A stretch of DNA of 27,434 bases from JAWLFY01 sp964462125 (GTDB lineage Bacteria > Planctomycetota > Planctomycetia > Pirellulales > Pirellulaceae), in contig CAYWXT010000051.1 of assembly GCA_964462125.1 (NCBI GenBank), positions 1 to 27,434 on the forward strand. The letters run 5' to 3'. Position 1 is the stretch's first letter, and each line of letters opens with the position of its first letter. A program made the position numbers and the translations under genes. Positions 23,686 through 27,434 of the stretch are shown in pieces. Below the pieces are notes generated by a model, which was given only the letters and a program-made list of their open reading frames with translations, ran no database searches and was not told the DNA's origin.

Positions 23686-24672
23686 TCACTTGCCGCCGTA
23701 CCAGACGCCCCGGCGCCAATTGTGTCGGCGGAGGTGTTCGAGCATTTCGGCGGGCAAGCGGGGGAGTGAACCGCTGCGGACGTTCCGCTCGACCTGCTGG
23801 GGGTTTCGCATGCCGACGACCGCCGTGGTGACCTCGGGACGGGCGAGCACGAACTGGAGGGCGACATCGGCGGGGGTGAAGTGCTCGGCCAATCCGAAAC
23901 GCTCAATATCCTCCTCGATCTCCCGGACCCGCGAGACGGCTCGGCCCAGCCGATCACCGCTGAAGTAAGCTCGTCGAAAGTCATTTTCCTCGAAGCGATG
24001 ATCGGCGGGGTACTTGCCGGTCAAGATACCTTCGTCGAGCGTCACTCGAGCAATCACCCCGGTTTCTGATTCGGCGGCAACCGGCAGCAGCTGGGCCGCC
24101 GGTTCCTGGTGGAACAGGTTGAACATCACCTGCACGACATCGACCAGTCCGTCCCGCATCAGTTGGACCACGCAGTCCTGGTCCTGTTCCGGGGCACTGA
24201 CGCCGATCCAGCGAAGTTTTCCCTCCTCACGCAATTGCCGGAGCACCAGCAGTGGTTGCGGATCGTCGTTCCAGGCACGGGTCCAGCTGTGGAGTTGCAG
24301 CAGATCGAGGCAGTCGGTGTCCAGGTTCCGCAGTCGCTGTTCGACGTTTTCACGGAGGTAGGCTGCCGGGTAGCGATCTTGCCAGCGGCAGTAGGGACTC
24401 GGCGGCCACGGCCCAGCGTCCGGGGGGACGTTGGTCGCCACGAAGACCTCTTCATCGCGCGTGTTGACGACCGACGCGACGAGTCGTTCACTGTGGCCGT
24501 CGCCGTGGCCGGCAGCGGTGTCAATGAAGTTGAGCCCCAGGCCGATCGCCCGATGCAGAGCCGCGACCGAATCCTCGTCGGATTGCGGCCCCCAGTCACC
24601 TCCCAGCGGCCCAGTGCCAAAGCCGAGTTCGGAGAGCTGAGGTCCCGAGGGAGTCAATGGCCGCGTGTTCAT
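23686..24672 (-). CDS. Aldo/keto reductase family protein (catalytic Tyr and Lys replaced)
   Basis: A 328-aa TIM-barrel protein of the aldo/keto reductase superfamily. LSELGFGTGPLGGDWG is the usual start, and LNFIDTAAGHGDGHSERLVA holds the catalytic aspartate. EVFVATNVPPDAG follows, with DCLDLLQLHSW carrying the histidine, then LRWIGVSAPEQ, DVVQVMFNLFH and, near the end, TTAVVGMRNPQQVERNV, which binds the cofactor. In the catalytic tetrad D-Y-K-H, Tyr is His (AAGHGDG where related proteins have a Tyr before GDG) and Lys is Asn (ATNVPP where they have ATKVPP). Asp and His remain. ATG 24672 was chosen by the family start; the ribosome site is weak. Normal length otherwise. The enzymatic role is uncertain because of these replacements. 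Confidence 0.85.
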   Translation of the reverse strand: MNTRPLTPSGPQLSELGFGTGPLGGDWGPQSDEDSVAALHRAIGLGLNFIDTAAGHGDGHSERLVASVVNTRDEEVFVATNVPPDAGPWPPSPYCRWQDRYPAAYLRENVEQRLRNLDTDCLDLLQLHSWTRAWNDDPQPLLVLRQLREEGKLRWIGVSAPEQDQDCVVQLMRDGLVDVVQVMFNLFHQEPAAQLLPVAAESETGVIARVTLDEGILTGKYPADHRFEENDFRRAYFSGDRLGRAVSRVREIEEDIERFGLAEHFTPADVALQFVLARPEVTTAVVGMRNPQQVERNVRSGSLPRLPAEMLEHLRRHNWRRGVWYGGK

Positions 24673-24919
24673 CGTCAAGTCCGTTTGGGGGCTCCGCGGA
24701 CGCATCGGCGCACCGGGCGGCCGCGTCCAAGTGTCAAATTTTGCCGATTAGCCAAACGAATCGTAGGGGGTGGGTTGATCTTCCAGCCAATCGGGCTGGA
24801 CGGGTATGAACGCCTCAACTCCCTGGACCGAAGATTCCGAAGAAACCAGCCGGGTGAACGCCGTTGTATGACTGGCGTCGCCGGTGAGTCCCCGCGGCGA
24901 TTTTGATGAAGGTGCATCC

Positions 24920-25858
24920 GTGCCGAGATTTCCCTCCATTCCCCGCGTAACGATCGTCGTCCCGGTGGGCGATGACCTGGCGGCATTCGAGACCAGTCTC
25001 GTTAGCGTCCTGGAAAACCGGCCGGACGACGCCGAGATCATTGTCGCCCACGATGGCAGCTATGATGATCCGTTTGATCTTGGCGACGAAGTCCGCTTCG
25101 TCGAGGCGCCGACCAACCGGCTGGTCGACTTGATCGCGGTGGCAGCAGCGAAGGCCCGAGGCCGCTTCGTCCACGTCCTGGGCGACGGCGTACGGGCGGG
25201 CGAGAACTGGATCGCGGCGGGGCTGGAACCGTTCGACGATCCCGAAGTTGGGATGGTCGCCCCGGTGGTTCGCGGCGATTCGGGGACGATCCTCGCCGCC
25301 GGCTGGCACGACACCACCGCTCGGCTCGCCGCTCCGGTCCTGGCGGGAACCAGCCGGGTCGAACGTCGCGCCGCCGCTGGTGTCCGCGGTCCGTATCTCC
25401 AAGCGTCGTTCTGGCGACGCGAAACGATCCGATCGCTGAGCGGCCGGTTTCACGGAGAGGACGCGGTGGAGGCGAGCTACAGCTATGGTACGTTGCTTCG
25501 GCGGGACGGTTGGCGTTGCGTCACGGCGGCCGGGTGCGAACTGCAATACGACGGTGCGAGCTTCCCCGGCGACCGCTCGACGTTCCGCCGGGGGCAGCGA
25601 TTGCGAACGCTGCATCTCTTGTTTCACGGCGGCAACTGGGCGACCGCGCTGCTCGCCGCTGGACAAGCGATGTTCGCGGCCACGCTTCGAGGTCGCGGCG
25701 TAAGCGAAGCGATCGGGCAAGCGGCCGCTCCTGGCAGCGGCGCCGAGCTTCGCAGCCGCGTGAGGCTCAAGATGACCGAGCCTCTCGATCGTGAGCCCAC
25801 CGTTCGCGTTCACCGCGCATGCCGTACCGGCGCAGGCGAAAAACGTCGCGCCGCGTGA
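24920..25858 (+). CDS. Family 2 glycosyltransferase-like protein
   Basis: A 312-aa cytoplasmic protein whose first 110 residues follow the GT-A fold of family 2 glycosyltransferases. VTIVVPVGDDLAAFETSLVSVLEN is followed by AEIIVAHDGSYDDPF, then GRFVHVLGDGVRAGENWI, the place of the usual DxD metal/nucleotide motif. Here the motif is reduced to GDG, so activity is uncertain. The second half has GVRGPYLQASFWRRETI and FHGEDAVEASYSYG. No signal peptide or membrane helix is seen. GTG 24920 with GAAGG about 8 bases upstream is preferred over an in-frame GTG at 24884. The C-terminal 40 residues are Arg-rich and read into a tandem repeat region at the stop. The next gene is a sugar-phosphatase-like HAD enzyme. 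Confidence 0.65.
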   Translation: MPRFPSIPRVTIVVPVGDDLAAFETSLVSVLENRPDDAEIIVAHDGSYDDPFDLGDEVRFVEAPTNRLVDLIAVAAAKARGRFVHVLGDGVRAGENWIAAGLEPFDDPEVGMVAPVVRGDSGTILAAGWHDTTARLAAPVLAGTSRVERRAAAGVRGPYLQASFWRRETIRSLSGRFHGEDAVEASYSYGTLLRRDGWRCVTAAGCELQYDGASFPGDRSTFRRGQRLRTLHLLFHGGNWATALLAAGQAMFAATLRGRGVSEAIGQAAAPGSGAELRSRVRLKMTEPLDREPTVRVHRACRTGAGEKRRAA

Positions 25859-25918
25859 GCAGGGAGGCCGGAAGCAGGGAGGCCGGAAGCAGGGAGGCCG
25901 GAAGCAGGGAGGCCGTAG
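25859..25918. repeat. Four 15-bp tandem repeats
   Basis: GCAGGGAGGCCGGAA is repeated four times from 25859; the fourth copy ends GTAG instead of GGAA. The array begins at the base after the glycosyltransferase-like stop. A multiple of three means it stays in frame in every reading, but no gene reads through it convincingly. Confidence 0.9.
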
Positions 25919-25974
25919 GCGGGCGATGGGAGTGGCCGGGATGGAGGCTCCATGTTACAAGGGAAGCACTCGAC

Positions 25975-26838
25975 GTGGCGCAACAACGAGATCGATCCCG
26001 ACCGGCGATGCTAGCGAGCGATTTGGATGGAACCCTGATCCCGCTCGATGATCACCCGGAGAACCGCCGCGACTTGCAACGCTTGCTCCAGGAACTTCAT
26101 CGCGCCCAGATCACCTTGGCGTTCGTCACCGGCCGGCATCTGGAATTGGTCCACGAGGCGATGGATCAGCACGGCCTGCCGCACCCAAATTGGCTGATCT
26201 GCGACGTCGGAACGTCCATCTATGAGGGCACCTCTGGAAACTCCCCAGCCCTCACCCCCACGAAGCCGGGAGAGCGGGGACCGAATCAGCCGCTACGGCT
26301 GGTGCAGTCGTACGTCGAACACTTGGCAGGGATTGTCGGCAATTGGGACGTCGAGCGAGTGTCGCGGATGCTTGCCTCCGTGCCGGGAATCCGGAAGCAG
26401 GAACCGGAGAAGCAGGGCCGGTTCAAACTCAGCTACTACAGCGACCGGGAGCAGCTCGATCGCATCGTTGCGGACGTCGACGCGTTGCTCCAGGAGTCTC
26501 AGGTCCCCTATCGGATCATCGCCAGCGTCGACCCGTTCACCGACGACGGCTTGATCGACCTGCTGCCCACGGGGGTCTCCAAGGCGTTCGCCCTCGACTG
26601 GCTCGTTCGGTACGCGGGTCTGCGGCGGGATCAGGTTCTATTTTCTGGCGACTCGGGCAACGACCTGGCGGCCCTCACCGCCGGCTATCAAAGTATCGTG
26701 GTGGGGAATGCGGCGGCGGAGGTTACCGAGGCGGCGCAGCGGGCTCATCGTCAAGCGGGCTGGACCGATCGGCTGTACATCGCTCAGCGGTCCGCCACCA
26801 GCGGTGTTCTGGAAGGGCTCCGCCATTACTTGACGTGA
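25975..26838 (+). CDS. Sucrose-6-phosphate phosphatase-like HAD-IIB hydrolase
   Basis: A 287-aa haloacid dehalogenase (HAD) hydrolase of subclass IIB. Motif I is ASDLDGTLIPL (Asp16, Asp18), motif II is FVTGRHLELV, motif III lysine is in TGVSKAFALDWL, and motif IV is FSGDSGNDLAAL. The C2-type cap holds ICDVGTSIY and FKLSYYSDREQ, features typical of sucrose-phosphate phosphatase (hydrolysing sucrose 6-phosphate) and its relatives. A true sucrose pathway is an inference, because no sucrose-phosphate synthase is in the window. The start at GTG 25975 is chosen because GGGAA lies about 9 bases upstream and 10 residues then precede motif I; ATG 26008 is possible but leaves only one residue. The cap has an inserted GNSPALTPTKPGERGP-type segment. 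Confidence 0.8.
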   Translation: MAQQRDRSRPAMLASDLDGTLIPLDDHPENRRDLQRLLQELHRAQITLAFVTGRHLELVHEAMDQHGLPHPNWLICDVGTSIYEGTSGNSPALTPTKPGERGPNQPLRLVQSYVEHLAGIVGNWDVERVSRMLASVPGIRKQEPEKQGRFKLSYYSDREQLDRIVADVDALLQESQVPYRIIASVDPFTDDGLIDLLPTGVSKAFALDWLVRYAGLRRDQVLFSGDSGNDLAALTAGYQSIVVGNAAAEVTEAAQRAHRQAGWTDRLYIAQRSATSGVLEGLRHYLT

Positions 26839-26991
26839 ATGATTCCGGCACGATTTAACGCGGCGGATTTCTTTCAGTTCCGTTCGACTTTCAGGGCTCA
26901 TACGACCGAAAAAACATGAAGAGTCGTTACTTCCCGCGTCATCCCCGCCGCGGATCGCCGCCGGGGAAGGAGCCAATGAGGCCTCTTCACG

Positions 26992-27434
26992 ATGCCACTG
27001 CAGAGAATCTGGAACGCGCTGTTCGGTCGGTCGACATCCAAGCCACGTCCCAATGCTTCGCCGCCGAGTGACCGTTTGAACAGCGCCACGACGAACGGCT
27101 TGGCAATGAACACCTTGGCGGGGAACGCCGCGGAGACAACCACCGTCACCCCGGCACGCGGTTCGCCGAGAGCTCAGGCATCCAAGGGGTGGGGCGTGTT
27201 TTCCGGTGGAGGCCGTGGTGATGCGAGCCTGCGGAAGTTGGTCAAGGATGCCAAGGTGTCCAAGGTGCTGGAGATCTTTGTTGGGGACGGCACGCGAACC
27301 TGCGCCGCCCTGCAAACCTTCTCGGCGACCGAGCCGATCGAGGAGATCGCCTACACGGTCATCGAGCCGTTTGAGAGAGACCCTGGGGTGGCGCTGCGGG
27401 CGTTTCACCGCCGGGTTCGCCAGTTGAACGCTCA
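26992..27434 (+). CDS. Unidentified protein, possibly SAM methyltransferase-like (partial, 3' end outside window)
   Basis: A frame open from ATG 26992 to the window end (147 codons) that follows GAGG about 10 bases upstream. The first 70 residues are low-complexity and linker-like (SKPRPNASPPSD, TTTVTPARG). The later part, LRKLVKDAKVSKVLEIFVGDGTRTCAALQTF, has the strand-and-glycine pattern of a nucleotide- or SAM-binding loop (LEIFVGDGTR resembles LEIGVGDGSR). It continues with IAYTVIEPFERDPGVALRAFHRRVRQL. The domain is incomplete here, so the methyltransferase call is only a suggestion. The gene follows the phosphatase gene by 153 bp. Confidence 0.5.
   Translation, partial: MPLQRIWNALFGRSTSKPRPNASPPSDRLNSATTNGLAMNTLAGNAAETTTVTPARGSPRAQASKGWGVFSGGGRGDASLRKLVKDAKVSKVLEIFVGDGTRTCAALQTFSATEPIEEIAYTVIEPFERDPGVALRAFHRRVRQLNA

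Noticed and set aside
24783..24799. CCAGCC-GGCTGG hairpin between the aldo/keto reductase and glycosyltransferase genes
   Set aside because: Short stem, no T-run, and divergent genes on both sides, so there is no reason to call a terminator.
25859..25918. CRISPR-like array
   Set aside because: The 15-bp units are directly adjacent without spacers, so it is a simple tandem repeat.
26392..26425. Possible second site of the 15-bp tandem repeat within the phosphatase gene (ggaagcagg words)
   Set aside because: The encoded IRKQEPEKQGRFKLSYY matches the normal phosphatase sequence pattern, so the similarity is best explained by coding.
26976..27071. 31-codon ORF starting ATG 26976 with AAGGAG close upstream
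   Set aside because: Spacing of the ribosome site is very short, the peptide has no recognisable feature and it overlaps the better-supported gene start at 26992 in another frame.
1..27434. tRNA, rRNA or riboswitch genes
   Set aside because: No cloverleaf with a T-loop motif, no rRNA-like conserved sequence and no known riboswitch core was noticed by eye in the intergenic stretches; a covariance-model scan would be decisive.

Overview
The window looks like chromosomal DNA of a planctomycete, probably a member of the Pirellulales close to Rhodopirellula or Blastopirellula. The evidence is the gene content: a paired PSD1/DUF1549/DUF1553 cytochrome-domain protein and Tat-type DUF1501 protein, a secreted sulfatase, a neutral ceramidase-like protein, a double-TM2 protein, a long NfeD-type protease, DUF4416 and DUF1499 proteins, and high GC in most genes. 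No rRNA, tRNA, CRISPR array or intact transposase was seen.

Layout: 1-363 is the 3' end of an unidentified gene. 421-4000 carries a DUF4416 gene, a class I/II aminotransferase, a DUF1499 gene and rarA/mgsA. A 38-codon scrap of an efflux adaptor (HlyD/MFP) C-terminus sits on the rarA stop codon. 4241-9220 holds a secreted sulfatase (minus strand), then a secreted S9 peptidase and a cysteine desulfurase in apparent operon. 9472-12498 is a decayed planctomycete pair: the PSD1/DUF1549/DUF1553 gene has a one-base frameshift and the DUF1501 gene loses its C-terminal half.

Right after the DUF1501 break comes a visibly lower-GC block (about 12.5-14.77 kb). It encodes a monohaem-cytochrome/beta-barrel protein whose layout resembles Cyc2-type porin cytochromes, and a DtxR/MntR-family regulator with an altered metal site. 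Behind the regulator gene lie three palindromes whose centres are exactly 31 bp apart. I consider this the most interesting part of the window: a possible metal-responsive outer-membrane electron-transfer or metal-handling module.

14.79-17.44 kb is repeat-rich. Two copies of a compound intergenic repeat flank a ceramidase-like gene, and a large REP-like palindrome lies between a 99-aa hypothetical gene and a spermidine-synthase-like gene. 17.46-24.67 kb holds the spermidine-synthase-like gene, an orphan error-prone polymerase dnaE2, a double-TM2 protein, an NfeD-type membrane protease and an aldo/keto reductase lacking two of the usual catalytic residues. 24.92-27.43 kb holds a family 2 glycosyltransferase-like gene, a 4 x 15-bp tandem repeat, a sucrose-phosphatase-like HAD hydrolase, and the start of an unidentified, possibly methyltransferase-like gene that runs off the window.

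Most genes look like independent housekeeping or secreted functions. Likely co-transcribed pairs are S9 peptidase/cysteine desulfurase (15-bp gap), the broken PSD1/DUF1501 pair (14-bp gap), aldo/keto reductase/NfeD, and possibly dnaE2/spermidine-synthase-like. All family assignments come from reading motifs, with no database search.
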